NCBI GenBank assembly: GCA_002411345.1
Contig: DHSL01000015.1
Coordinates: 1-64,000, forward strand
Length of the DNA: 64,000 nucleotides
From: Bacteroidales bacterium UBA5287
Lineage (GTDB): Bacteria > Bacteroidota > Bacteroidia > Bacteroidales > Dysgonomonadaceae
Direction of reading: 5' to 3'
Of this stretch, positions 1 to 8,495 are shown in pieces. The notes beneath the pieces are model-generated. The model was given only the letters and a program-made list of their open reading frames with translations. It ran no database searches and had not been told where the DNA came from. The position numbers and the translations under genes are program-made. Within the stretch, counting starts at the first letter, position 1. Each line of letters opens with the position of its first letter.

Positions 1-75
1 ACGGTTATTTAGGACTAGTCAATATACATAAAATCACTTTTTACTAAACTTTCCTATCCTCTCAATCCTTTTGAC

Positions 76-83
76 TATCTTTG
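76..83 (+). promoter_or_regulatory. Bacteroidetes -7 box for yicC
   Basis: TATCTTTG matches the TAnnTTTG -7 consensus exactly and lies 16 bases before the yicC ATG. No good -33 TTTG is visible upstream. The leader would be very short, about 10 nt. Confidence 0.5.
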
Positions 84-99
84 TAAAAATTTTTCAAAG

Positions 100-972
100 A
101 TGATACATTCAATGACAGGTTACGGCAAAGCCGTTACAGAACTACCTAATAAAAAAGTAACTATTGAGATTAAATCGCTAAATAGCAAACAATTTGACTT
201 GTTTACACGTATTCCACAAATCTATAAAGAAAAAGAAATTTCATTACGCAACTCACTTGCTAAAGAACTTGAACGTGGTAAAATTGACTTTAATCTCAAT
301 GTTGAAATGATCTCTAAAGATGTGAGTGCAAAGATTGATCATTCTGTTGTAAAACAATATTATCAAGAGATTAAAAAATTAGTTCAAGAATTGAATATTC
401 CAGAACCTATAGATTGGTTTTCAAGTTTGCTTAAATTGCCTGATGTACTAAAACAAGAAACTGAAGCATTGGACGAAAATGAATGGCTGATAATTGAAGA
501 AGCAAAAGAAAAAGCAGTAAATGAATTAAATTCTTTTAGGAGACAAGAAGGAATTATGTTACAAAAGATTCTGACAGAAAAGATCGAAAATATAAAAACA
601 TTGCTTGAAGAAATCGCACCTTTTGAAACAGAACGAATTGAAAAAATACAGAGTAAAATTGGTGAGGATTTACAACGATTGGTAAATGTGGAATACGATA
701 AGAATCGATTTGAACAAGAAATGATTTATTATATTGAAAAACTGGACGTAAACGAAGAGAAAAACCGACTTTCTAATCATTTGTCGTTTTTTATCGAAAC
801 AATGAATGATAATCAATCACAAGGTAAAAAGCTTGGATTTATAGCTCAAGAAATGGGACGAGAAATAAATACTCTTGGTTCAAAATCAAACCATTCTGAA
901 ATGCAACGGATCGTTGTGAAAATGAAAGATGAACTTGAGCAAATCAAAGAACAAATCCTTAATATTCTATAG
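100..972 (+). CDS. yicC: YicC/YloC-family endoribonuclease
   Basis: This 290-residue protein has the length and N-terminal signature of the YicC family (MTGYG at residues 5-9). The C-terminal third, rich in Glu and Lys with a conserved SNHSEMQR-type stretch near residue 263, corresponds to DUF1732. E. coli YicC is described as an endoribonuclease that affects stability of small RNAs; that role here is inferred from family. No signal peptide, so cytoplasmic. The ATG follows a -7 box by 16 bases. Guanylate kinase follows 22 bases after the stop, the usual yicC-gmk pairing in Bacteroidales. The nadD gene that I would expect next in Bacteroides is not in this window. Confidence 0.9.
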   Translation: MIHSMTGYGKAVTELPNKKVTIEIKSLNSKQFDLFTRIPQIYKEKEISLRNSLAKELERGKIDFNLNVEMISKDVSAKIDHSVVKQYYQEIKKLVQELNIPEPIDWFSSLLKLPDVLKQETEALDENEWLIIEEAKEKAVNELNSFRRQEGIMLQKILTEKIENIKTLLEEIAPFETERIEKIQSKIGEDLQRLVNVEYDKNRFEQEMIYYIEKLDVNEEKNRLSNHLSFFIETMNDNQSQGKKLGFIAQEMGREINTLGSKSNHSEMQRIVVKMKDELEQIKEQILNIL

Positions 973-994
973 ATTTATAAAAACAGATTGCATT

Positions 995-1558
995 ATGTCT
1001 AAACTTCTAATATTTTCAGCTCCATCAGGATCAGGGAAATCAACACTCATACGTTTTCTGCTTACTCAGAACCTCAATATCCAGTTTTCAATATCAGCTA
1101 CAAGTCGTCAACCTAGAGGAGATGAAAAAGATGCTGTAGAATACTATTTCCTGTCTCCAGATGAGTTTCGTCAAAAAATTAAAAATGGAGAGTTCCTTGA
1201 ATATGAAGAAGTATATAAAGATAGCTATTATGGCACTCTCAAAAGTGAAGTAGATCGTATTTTAGCCGAAAACAAAAATGTAATATTTGATGTTGATTGT
1301 ATAGGAGGATTAAATATAAAGAAAATTTATGGAGATCGTGCATTAAGCATATTTGTAATGCCTCCTTCAATGCAAGCATTACAAGAAAGATTGAAAAAAA
1401 GAGGAACCGATTCACCAGAAGTAATTAAGAAAAGACTTGAAAAAGCTGAATACGAAATAAGTTTCGCACCTCAATTTGACGTCATCATTCAAAATGATGA
1501 CTATGATCGAGCTAAAAATGAAACACTTGAAATAATTTCAAAGTTCATTGAACAATAA
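995..1558 (+). CDS. gmk: Guanylate kinase
   Basis: This 187-residue enzyme phosphorylates GMP to GDP with ATP in the cytoplasm. The P-loop APSGSGKST starts about residue 7 and is followed by the GMP-binding segment TSRQPRGDE and the YYF motif typical of guanylate kinases. An upstream in-frame start at 929 would overlap yicC and add 22 residues before the P-loop, so I chose the internal ATG at 995, which gives the normal family length. It lies 22 bases after yicC and 3 bases before the next gene, consistent with one operon. Confidence 0.95.
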   Translation: MSKLLIFSAPSGSGKSTLIRFLLTQNLNIQFSISATSRQPRGDEKDAVEYYFLSPDEFRQKIKNGEFLEYEEVYKDSYYGTLKSEVDRILAENKNVIFDVDCIGGLNIKKIYGDRALSIFVMPPSMQALQERLKKRGTDSPEVIKKRLEKAEYEISFAPQFDVIIQNDDYDRAKNETLEIISKFIEQ

Positions 1559-1561
1559 TAT

Positions 1562-2479
1562 ATGAAATCAATAAAATTATTATTCTTATCATTGATAACA
1601 TTTATGTCAATGATGGCTAATGCATCTATTGACAAAAGAACTGAAATATATGCTATCAAAGATGAACAAGAATTGAAGGTTGATATATACACTAATGATT
1701 CTATCAAAATTAAGAACAAACCATGCCTGGTTTTTGTATTTGGTGGTGGATTTAAAGAAGGTAATCGAGATAAACCATACAATTTAGATTATTTTAATTA
1801 TTTTGCTAATAAAGGTTATATTGTGGCTTCAATTGATTACCGCTTGGGGATGAAAGGGGTTAATGTATCGGGGATTAAGTTCGTTAGAGCAATCAATCAT
1901 GCAATTAATTTAGCTGTATCAGATTTATTTTCGGCCACTAATTATCTACTAAACAATGCAAAAGAGCTTAACATTGATCCTACACGAATTATAATAAGTG
2001 GTTCAAGTGCAGGTGCCATAACAGTTTTACAAGCCGATTATGAGTTGAGTGACCATAAACAATCTGCCAATATTTTACCTAATGATTTCCGCTATGCGGG
2101 AGTAATCTCATTTGCAGGAGGAATATTTAGTACTGAAGGATTACCAACTTATAATCAACAACCTGCCCCTACTCTTTTTTTTCATGGAAGTAAGGACAAA
2201 CTTGTTCCATATAGTAAAATTCAATTATTCAAACTTGGTTTCTTTGGATCAGATAAATTAGCACAAAGATTTAGAAAAAAAGGATATCCATATATGTTTT
2301 ATAGTATGGAAGACAACGGACATGATGTTTCAACATATCCTCTCAAAGAGTTTCATCACGAAATTGAACAGTTTATAGAGAATTTTGTTTTTGATAAAAA
2401 ACAGTGGATGATAGATATTGACATGAAAGATAAGTTACGTCAATCAGACACATCAACAAGTATAGAGAATTATTATTGA
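1562..2479 (+). CDS. Secreted alpha/beta-hydrolase (carboxylesterase-like)
   Basis: This 305-residue protein begins with a signal peptide (hydrophobic stretch about residues 5-20, cleavage plausible after ANA). It has an alpha/beta-hydrolase layout: oxyanion-hole GGG at 61-63, nucleophile elbow G-S-S-A-G at 147-151 (Ser149), Asp212 in HGSKDKLVP and His254 in NGHDV, forming a plausible Ser-Asp-His triad. It resembles carboxylesterase/acetyl-xylan-esterase-type enzymes. The substrate cannot be read from sequence. The start is 3 bases after gmk stops, so it is probably co-transcribed. Function beyond ester hydrolysis is not claimed. Confidence 0.75.
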   Translation: MKSIKLLFLSLITFMSMMANASIDKRTEIYAIKDEQELKVDIYTNDSIKIKNKPCLVFVFGGGFKEGNRDKPYNLDYFNYFANKGYIVASIDYRLGMKGVNVSGIKFVRAINHAINLAVSDLFSATNYLLNNAKELNIDPTRIIISGSSAGAITVLQADYELSDHKQSANILPNDFRYAGVISFAGGIFSTEGLPTYNQQPAPTLFFHGSKDKLVPYSKIQLFKLGFFGSDKLAQRFRKKGYPYMFYSMEDNGHDVSTYPLKEFHHEIEQFIENFVFDKKQWMIDIDMKDKLRQSDTSTSIENYY

Positions 2480-2509
2480 TTTAGAATCCAACATAATCAT
2501 AAAAAATAA

Positions 2510-3445
2510 GTGCAAAATATCTTAGAGAGATATATTCTACCAATTGCAATGGTTATTGGAATAACACTCCATAAACAATTATACGTTTTTTCACCATTTC
2601 TGCCTATACTAATCTCACTCATGTTATTTATAACATACAGTAGGATTTCATGGAAAGACATACAACTTACAAAGTTTCATTATATTTTATTGTCTATACA
2701 ATATTTAGGTAGCGCAATTGTATATTTGATATTGCAACTTATCAACGAATCTATTGCTCAAGCTGTTATGATTTGCATACTTGCATCTACTGCAACTTCA
2801 GCTCCTGTAATTGCTGGAATATTAGGTGGAAATATTGCAACAGTTGCTGGTTACTCAATGATAAGTAATATAACTTTATCTGTAGTTGCACCTATTTTCC
2901 TTTCTTGGATTGGCAATACTGGTACGTCAATTAATTTCATTGAATCTTTTTGGCTAATTTTACTAAAAGTGCTTCCTGTACTAATACTTCCATTAGTTTT
3001 AGTACTATCATTACGAAAAATAACTCCAATATTCATTAAGAAAGTACGTTCTGCACAAAACATATCTTTTTATCTTTGGGCTATTTCACTAACAATCGTA
3101 TTTAGCCAGGTAACACAATTTGTAATTTCACATCATAACGACTCATTTATTCTTGAAATCACAATTGCATTAGCTTCTTTAATTACCTGTCTACTTCAAT
3201 TCTATTTTGGAAGAAAAATTGGAAGAAAATTTGATCGCACAATTGCTGGAGGTCAAGGATTAGGCCAAAAAAACACTGTTCTAGCAATTTGGCTGACTCA
3301 AACATATCTAAATCCAATAGCTACACTTGGTCCAGGAACTTATGTCTTATGGCAAAACCTGGTTAATTCATGGCAAATATGGAAAAAGAAACATAAAGAC
3401 AACATTGAGAAACATATGGCTGAAACAAAATCCAAGTCCGAATAA
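2510..3445 (+). CDS. Bile acid:sodium symporter-like (BASS) membrane transporter
   Basis: This 311-residue polytopic protein is hydrophobic over most of its length, with roughly nine or ten membrane segments, the size of BASS-fold transporters. The C-terminal region GLGQKNTVLAIWLTQTYLN followed by LGPGTYVLWQN is typical of the Bacteroidales members annotated as bile acid:sodium symporter-family permeases. The start is GTG, immediately preceded in frame by a TAA stop; the next Met (residue 14) would cut into the first membrane helix, so GTG is the likely start. It follows the esterase by 30 bases. The transported organic anion is unknown. Confidence 0.7.
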   Translation: MQNILERYILPIAMVIGITLHKQLYVFSPFLPILISLMLFITYSRISWKDIQLTKFHYILLSIQYLGSAIVYLILQLINESIAQAVMICILASTATSAPVIAGILGGNIATVAGYSMISNITLSVVAPIFLSWIGNTGTSINFIESFWLILLKVLPVLILPLVLVLSLRKITPIFIKKVRSAQNISFYLWAISLTIVFSQVTQFVISHHNDSFILEITIALASLITCLLQFYFGRKIGRKFDRTIAGGQGLGQKNTVLAIWLTQTYLNPIATLGPGTYVLWQNLVNSWQIWKKKHKDNIEKHMAETKSKSE

Positions 3446-3458
3446 ATAAATAAAAAAG

Positions 3459-4433
3459 TCAGCTATAAAGAATTTTATCCATTACCCAATTCGTTCTAGC
3501 TGCTGAAATTCCAGTACTTACTGGCATTTCTCCAACACCATTCATATAATCTACTATGTTTTGAATGAGGTTAAATTGAATGTTTTCTGGTCTTTTTTCA
3601 TTAAATTTCTGTACTCCCTCAGATGTTTCAAGAATGATAGACTTACGTTTAAATGTTGAGCATGACAATTTACCTTTTGTGCCAATAAAATCTATAACAT
3701 CAATACTAGCTTTCTTAGTAGTTACAAAAGTCCAACTTCCACTACCCAAAACACCCGATTGAAATTTAAAAACACCACTTACAGTGTCTTCTACATCATA
3801 CAACCCGGCAATGTTAGTTGAATAACCTTTTACTTTTTCTATGGGTCCAAAAATAAAATCAAGCAAGTCGAGTTGATGAGATGCAAGATCATAAAAATAA
3901 CCAGCCCCGGCAATTTTTTTATTTAAACGCCAAGGCAAATTATCTCTATTCAAATCAGCAACTAAAGGAGGAATAGCAAAACGAATTTGCACGGAAGTGA
4001 TCTCACCCAATTCACCATCTTCAATTAATTGTTTTACTCGAAGAAAATAAGGTAAAGTCCGACGATAATAAGCAACAAAGCAAGGAACTCCTGTAATCTC
4101 AGATACTTTGTTGATTTTAAGACAATCTTTATAAGATGCTGCCATTGGTTTTTCAATATATACAGGTTTACCTGCTTTCATCGAGGCAATAGCATATTCT
4201 GTATGAAATTTAGGAGGCGTTGCAACATAAATCGCCGTGACTTCAGGATCATTTATTAATTTATATGCATTATTATACCATTTACCAATTTTGTGACGAG
4301 TCGCAAAATCCTTAGCCTTTTCTGAATCTCTCCGCATTACAGCAACAACATCAGATCCATTAGCCTTTCTAAATGCAGGACCACTTTTCTTTTCTGCAAC
4401 AGCACCACAACCAATAAATCCCCAATTAACCAT
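3459..4433 (-). CDS. Gfo/Idh/MocA-family oxidoreductase (cytosolic)
   Basis: This 324-residue protein has an N-terminal Rossmann fold with a G-x-G-x-x-A-type loop (GFIGCGAVAEK, residues 5-15) and the family EKP motif at 94-96, where the Lys contacts nicotinamide and substrate. There is no signal peptide, unlike the oxidoreductase two genes upstream. It is the last gene of a four-gene minus-strand operon; its ATG directly abuts the TAG stop of the preceding isomerase, so translation is probably coupled. Family members oxidise or reduce sugars, inositols or their derivatives with NAD(P). The substrate here is unknown. Confidence 0.85.
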   Translation of the reverse strand: MVNWGFIGCGAVAEKKSGPAFRKANGSDVVAVMRRDSEKAKDFATRHKIGKWYNNAYKLINDPEVTAIYVATPPKFHTEYAIASMKAGKPVYIEKPMAASYKDCLKINKVSEITGVPCFVAYYRRTLPYFLRVKQLIEDGELGEITSVQIRFAIPPLVADLNRDNLPWRLNKKIAGAGYFYDLASHQLDLLDFIFGPIEKVKGYSTNIAGLYDVEDTVSGVFKFQSGVLGSGSWTFVTTKKASIDVIDFIGTKGKLSCSTFKRKSIILETSEGVQKFNEKRPENIQFNLIQNIVDYMNGVGEMPVSTGISAARTNWVMDKILYS

Positions 4434-5351
4434 CTATGCCTCTTTCCACTGATTTCTTAACAACTCTAAAGCAGCAGGAACAACAATATTGCGATCTCCC
4501 TGGCAACCGCATTCAAAACTCACATATTTGTCATAACCAATCATTTTGAGTCCCTTGAATCCGTTTACATAATTATCTGCTTCGCCATCTTCACCGGGCA
4601 TACTTCGCCTTTTACGACTTGCTACATGAACATGCTGTAAATATTTGCCTGCAGAAATAAAAGCTCCCATATCAGAATTTTCTTCCCATGTCATATGCCA
4701 GAAATCGCCCATGCAAGTAACTCCGGGATTATTAATATCACGACAGATAGATGCTGCGTCACCAACTTGTCGAAGATAAAATGCCTCTTTTCTGTTCAAC
4801 GGTTCAAAAATAACTGTTGTCCCAAATTTTTGAGCATAATTACCCATTTCATTAAACTGCTCACATAAAAAATCACGAGTCTCTTGAGTATGCGGCATAA
4901 CAGGTATTTGTGAATTGAATGCCGGAACAATAATCACTCCTGTCGATCCAAGATCACCAGCTGCTTCAATTATTTCATTCATTGTATCGCGACATTTCTT
5001 ACGAATAGTTTCGTCTGTCGAAAGAATGAATCCCTCAAATCCGGCGCAAATAGCGCTAACTTTAATATTACGTCCTTTTAAAGCATCTTTGAACTCTTTT
5101 ACACGATTTTTCAAAGCATTACCACCGGGTTCAAATCCAACGACTCCATGTTTTTCCATAAAATCGAATTTCTCATTTAGATTTTTACCTGGAGCGGTTC
5201 CTTCTTGAAAAGAAATATTCAACTTAGCTTTCTTATTATCAAAAGTTTCTGCTCCTATAGCAGAAACTTTTGAAGTGCAGCCCCCAATTGTTGTAAGAGC
5301 TGCACCTGCTATTGAAGTCTTAATAAAATGACGTCTGTCAAATATAGCCAT
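4434..5351 (-). CDS. Exported TIM-barrel sugar isomerase/epimerase (AP-endonuclease-2 family)
   Basis: This 305-residue protein belongs to the xylose-isomerase-like TIM-barrel family related to hydroxypyruvate isomerase. Candidate metal ligands sit on strand ends: Glu in VIFEPLNRKEAF, Asp in CMGDFWHM, His in LQHVHVASRK and Glu in YVSFECGC. The N-terminus has a twin-arginine-like start (FDRRHFIKT) and a lipobox ending TIGGC-T (Cys25), so it is probably an exported lipoprotein. A longer reading frame to 5423 would overlap the upstream gene; the ATG at 5351 gives the signal peptide directly. It lies 13 bases after the Tat-signal oxidoreductase and abuts the next gene. A partner role in keto-sugar handling is inferred from context. 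Confidence 0.8.
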   Translation of the reverse strand: MAIFDRRHFIKTSIAGAALTTIGGCTSKVSAIGAETFDNKKAKLNISFQEGTAPGKNLNEKFDFMEKHGVVGFEPGGNALKNRVKEFKDALKGRNIKVSAICAGFEGFILSTDETIRKKCRDTMNEIIEAAGDLGSTGVIIVPAFNSQIPVMPHTQETRDFLCEQFNEMGNYAQKFGTTVIFEPLNRKEAFYLRQVGDAASICRDINNPGVTCMGDFWHMTWEENSDMGAFISAGKYLQHVHVASRKRRSMPGEDGEADNYVNGFKGLKMIGYDKYVSFECGCQGDRNIVVPAALELLRNQWKEA

Positions 5352-5364
5352 TTTCTTAACTTTA

Positions 5365-6735
5365 TTAACCTTTAGCTGTGCCTGGAACAGGTACAGTAAA
5401 TCCTGACATATCCATTTTACCAATATTAAGATCTTTTGGAGTATAATCCAAAGAAGATGCTGTCATTGCTTCCCAAGTGGTTTCTTGACCAGAATAAGCA
5501 GATTCGCGTCCCATAACAGCAGCCATGTTAGAAACAGCAGTTTCTGATGCTAGTTCAATAGGTTTGTTAGCGCGAATACTATTAATCAAGTTAACATGTT
5601 CCAATACATAAGGATTTGTTTGTTTATATGTAGCCTTTTCTGCTTCTTCGTCAAATCTCCAAACTTCATTTCCTGCCAAGTCTTTTATAACATAACCACC
5701 ATTACTTGTCCATGAGCCTTTTGTTCCTTGGATAAATTCACTTACATTATTAACACAACCATCGATTTGACGACACATGCTGTGAAGATGAACTCCATTC
5801 TCCATAGTGAAATCAATGCTGAAATTATCATATTGATCACCAGTTATACGACGTTGACGAGAACCAAATCCAACAGCGCTTACAGGTTTTAATCCACTAA
5901 ACCAAGTAAATACGTCAATATTATGAACATGCTGTTCAACAATATGATCACCAGATAACCATTTCCAGTTTACCCAATCTCTATCCATATATTCGAAATC
6001 ACTCCATCCTGGTTGACGATCTCTGTACCACAACATACTTTGATTCCAATAAACAGTTCCACCAGTGATTTCTCCAATTGTACCTTCCATAATCTTTTTG
6101 AAAGATTCAACATAACCACGTTGGTGATGACGTTGAGTACCAGTAACTATACAAAGATTTTTTGCTTGAGCTTGTTTTGCAGCAGCAACAACTGTTCTAT
6201 ATCCTACAGCATCAACGAAAATTGGTTTTTCAAGGAAGCAGTGTTTATTCTTTTCTACTGCATATTTAAAATGTTCGGGACGAAAAACTGGTGGAGTCGC
6301 AATAATAAGAACATCCAAGTCGCAATCAATAACTTGTTTATATGCGTCAAGTCCTACAAAACGTTTGTCAGCTGGAACATCAATATTCTTGTCATTCTTA
6401 AGTTGGTTGGCAAGACCTTCAACTTTTTCTTGTAACACATCCCCTAAAGCAACAATTGTTACGCCATTAGCAGAATTTAGGAAATCCATAGCTGCACCTG
6501 ATCCGCGACCACCGCAACCAATAACACCTGCTCTTAATTCTTTACCATCTGCTGCCATGTCGGGTAGTTCAGGAATATAATAACTACCTGCCTCTTTTAG
6601 AGGTGTGTAAACAGTTTTTTTATCTCCACTTGTACATGAAGTCAAAAACCCTGTTGAACCGGTACCTACAGCTCCAAGTGCTCCAACAGCTGCAGTCGTT
6701 TTTAAAAATGATCTTCTAGAAAAACTATTTTTCAT
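5365..6735 (-). CDS. Tat-signal Gfo/Idh/MocA-family oxidoreductase
   Basis: This 456-residue protein starts with a twin-arginine signal (FSRRSFLKTT) followed by an Ala/Gly-rich hydrophobic run and a Cys-containing segment (FLTSCTS). It should fold with bound cofactor and then cross the inner membrane. The Rossmann loop AGVIGCGGRGSGAAMDF, the EKP motif in HCFLEKPIF and the catalytic-region motif EQHVHNIDVF identify the family. Tat-exported members in Bacteroidota include 3-keto-glycoside-forming dehydrogenases; whether this one acts at C3 of a sugar is inference. It sits between the cytochrome-FGE fusion (33-base gap) and the exported isomerase (13-base gap). Confidence 0.85.
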   Translation of the reverse strand: MKNSFSRRSFLKTTAAVGALGAVGTGSTGFLTSCTSGDKKTVYTPLKEAGSYYIPELPDMAADGKELRAGVIGCGGRGSGAAMDFLNSANGVTIVALGDVLQEKVEGLANQLKNDKNIDVPADKRFVGLDAYKQVIDCDLDVLIIATPPVFRPEHFKYAVEKNKHCFLEKPIFVDAVGYRTVVAAAKQAQAKNLCIVTGTQRHHQRGYVESFKKIMEGTIGEITGGTVYWNQSMLWYRDRQPGWSDFEYMDRDWVNWKWLSGDHIVEQHVHNIDVFTWFSGLKPVSAVGFGSRQRRITGDQYDNFSIDFTMENGVHLHSMCRQIDGCVNNVSEFIQGTKGSWTSNGGYVIKDLAGNEVWRFDEEAEKATYKQTNPYVLEHVNLINSIRANKPIELASETAVSNMAAVMGRESAYSGQETTWEAMTASSLDYTPKDLNIGKMDMSGFTVPVPGTAKG

Positions 6736-6768
6736 TGTCTTAAAAATTTAAATAAGTTTATTTAATTA

Positions 6769-8349
6769 TTAATTTGTTATAATAGAATCTGTTTCACATA
6801 CCACACGGAACCCAATACCTTTTATATCTGAATACCACCAGATACTTTTTGGCTGTTGAGGATCAGTTTTTAACCAAACATCATGTTTTGTATAGTCACG
6901 TGCTGCACTGCGAACATCTGCAGCATCAGAAGTAAAATTACCTCCTCTAACCACCCATTCGTCACCCTGAGTAATAATTGGATCAGTAGAACCACTGGTT
7001 TTTTTATAAGCTTCAGGATCATATTTATCTGCACAATATTCCATCACGTTACCAAGCATATTCTTAAATCCAAAAGGATTAGCTAATACCAACGAGGGTT
7101 CTTGTGTTCGGTTATTACTGTTCTTTGAATAAATAACGTAGGAACTTATACTATCTGTTTTTGACTTAAATACATTTCTTAAAAAACCATGATCAGAGAA
7201 TTCCTTGGGACTGCCCGAAAAGAAATAAGGGGTTTGTGTTCCTGCGCGAGCAGCATATTCCCATTCTGCTTCTGTAGGAAGACGATATTTCTTTCCAGTT
7301 TTTTCCGATAACCACTGACAGAAAGTTTCAGCAGCATAATGTGTCATTGTGATAGCAGGGCGATTGCCAGCTCCCCAACCTTGATCAGGAAACCCAAAAG
7401 GAGGAGTTGGCCCTGATATCGCATCCACTCCCATCGCATTGAGGTTGTTTTCATAAATTACCTCAGGTGGAGTTCTGCCCTCACTCATAGTTTCTGAATA
7501 AAATGCCCAATATTGATCCCAGGTTGTTTCTACCTCAGCCATAAAGAAAGGACTAACATTAACTTCATGTTGAGGAGCTTCATCTGGTTTGTGGAATGGT
7601 TCCTTGTCTGAACTTCCCATAGAAAATTTACCTCCTGGAACAGCTATCATATTCATAGTAACTAATGTTCCGGGTATCTGTTCTGTAAAATTATTGAATG
7701 ATGTAACAGTTGTTGATTGTTTGAAAAATAAGCTTGTATCAACACGAGCAGATGTTGATGCTCCGGGTATACCGGCCATTTGTCCATGGGCATAATTCGG
7801 ATTATAATGTCCGGCATCCAAATGGCAACTAATACATTGCAAATCTAACTTTTCTTGATTCTCTTCGTAATATAAATGGGCTGTAACAGCATCATCAGTA
7901 ACACCTTGGGGAAACAAATTCTGATGACACTTAACACAAGACTCATTAGGGATATAGGTAACGGCATAATCTAATTCCGATTTCCTTTCCCAATCTATAT
8001 CGGCAGCATCTTTTGTAAGAAAACCCCAAACATCTCTAATACCAAGCTCTGCTTTTGCTGTATAATGCTTCCATGTATTATTTTTTGGAGGTAAATGACA
8101 ATCAACACAATCGGTCGTAACACCACTGGCATTATTAACATGCACAGATTGTTTCCATGTTTCTTCAGCATGAGGATGAACATGACACTTCATACATGAC
8201 TCATTTGATGAAAAATAAACCGATGTTTCATATAACGAAGCAACTAAAATTATCCCTAAAATTAAACCGGCTAATACAAAAAAGACTTTTCGTTGAAGAA
8301 ATTTCTTCTTCGGTTTACTGTTTCTATTGGATTTACTAGATCTTATCAT
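6769..8349 (-). CDS. Membrane tetraheme cytochrome c (NapC/NrfH-like) fused to an FGE-like (SUMF1) domain
   Basis: This 526-residue protein has a basic N-terminus, one membrane anchor (about residues 22-45) and four c-type heme motifs: CMKCH 52-56, CVDCH 81-85, CVKCH 138-142 and CISCH 172-176. This matches the NapC/NrfH quinol-dehydrogenase family. Residues about 232-520 form a formylglycine-generating-enzyme-like domain (VPGGKFSMGSSD, RLPTEAEWEYAARAG, MLGNVMEYCADKY, VVRGGNF, GIGFRVV). The canonical FGE catalytic cysteine pair near RCAAR is missing; the segment reads SDAADVRSAARD. It is therefore probably not a sulfatase-maturing enzyme. It is the first gene of a four-gene operon with sugar oxidoreductases, which suggests electron transfer between the quinone pool and periplasmic sugar oxidation (inference). 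Confidence 0.85.
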   Translation of the reverse strand: MIRSSKSNRNSKPKKKFLQRKVFFVLAGLILGIILVASLYETSVYFSSNESCMKCHVHPHAEETWKQSVHVNNASGVTTDCVDCHLPPKNNTWKHYTAKAELGIRDVWGFLTKDAADIDWERKSELDYAVTYIPNESCVKCHQNLFPQGVTDDAVTAHLYYEENQEKLDLQCISCHLDAGHYNPNYAHGQMAGIPGASTSARVDTSLFFKQSTTVTSFNNFTEQIPGTLVTMNMIAVPGGKFSMGSSDKEPFHKPDEAPQHEVNVSPFFMAEVETTWDQYWAFYSETMSEGRTPPEVIYENNLNAMGVDAISGPTPPFGFPDQGWGAGNRPAITMTHYAAETFCQWLSEKTGKKYRLPTEAEWEYAARAGTQTPYFFSGSPKEFSDHGFLRNVFKSKTDSISSYVIYSKNSNNRTQEPSLVLANPFGFKNMLGNVMEYCADKYDPEAYKKTSGSTDPIITQGDEWVVRGGNFTSDAADVRSAARDYTKHDVWLKTDPQQPKSIWWYSDIKGIGFRVVCETDSIITN

Positions 8350-8495
8350 TCTTGGTAAGTTAGAATAAATAAATAGTTTGTTTCTATCAAAATATATACT
8401 GCCCGTAAAAGTACAAAATAATATTAAACTTTAAAAAATTAATGTATCAATTACGCTTTAAATTATTGAAATCATACTTAATATTAACATTATAA

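Noticed and set aside
5365..6735. GH109 alpha-N-acetylgalactosaminidase
   Set aside because: GH109 enzymes share the Tat signal and Rossmann fold, but I saw no specific signature, so only the broad oxidoreductase family is claimed.
6769..8349. Sulfatase-modifying factor that matures the PUL2 sulfatase
   Set aside because: The cysteine pair is missing, the PUL2 sulfatase is Ser-type, and the gene is 46 kb away in another operon.
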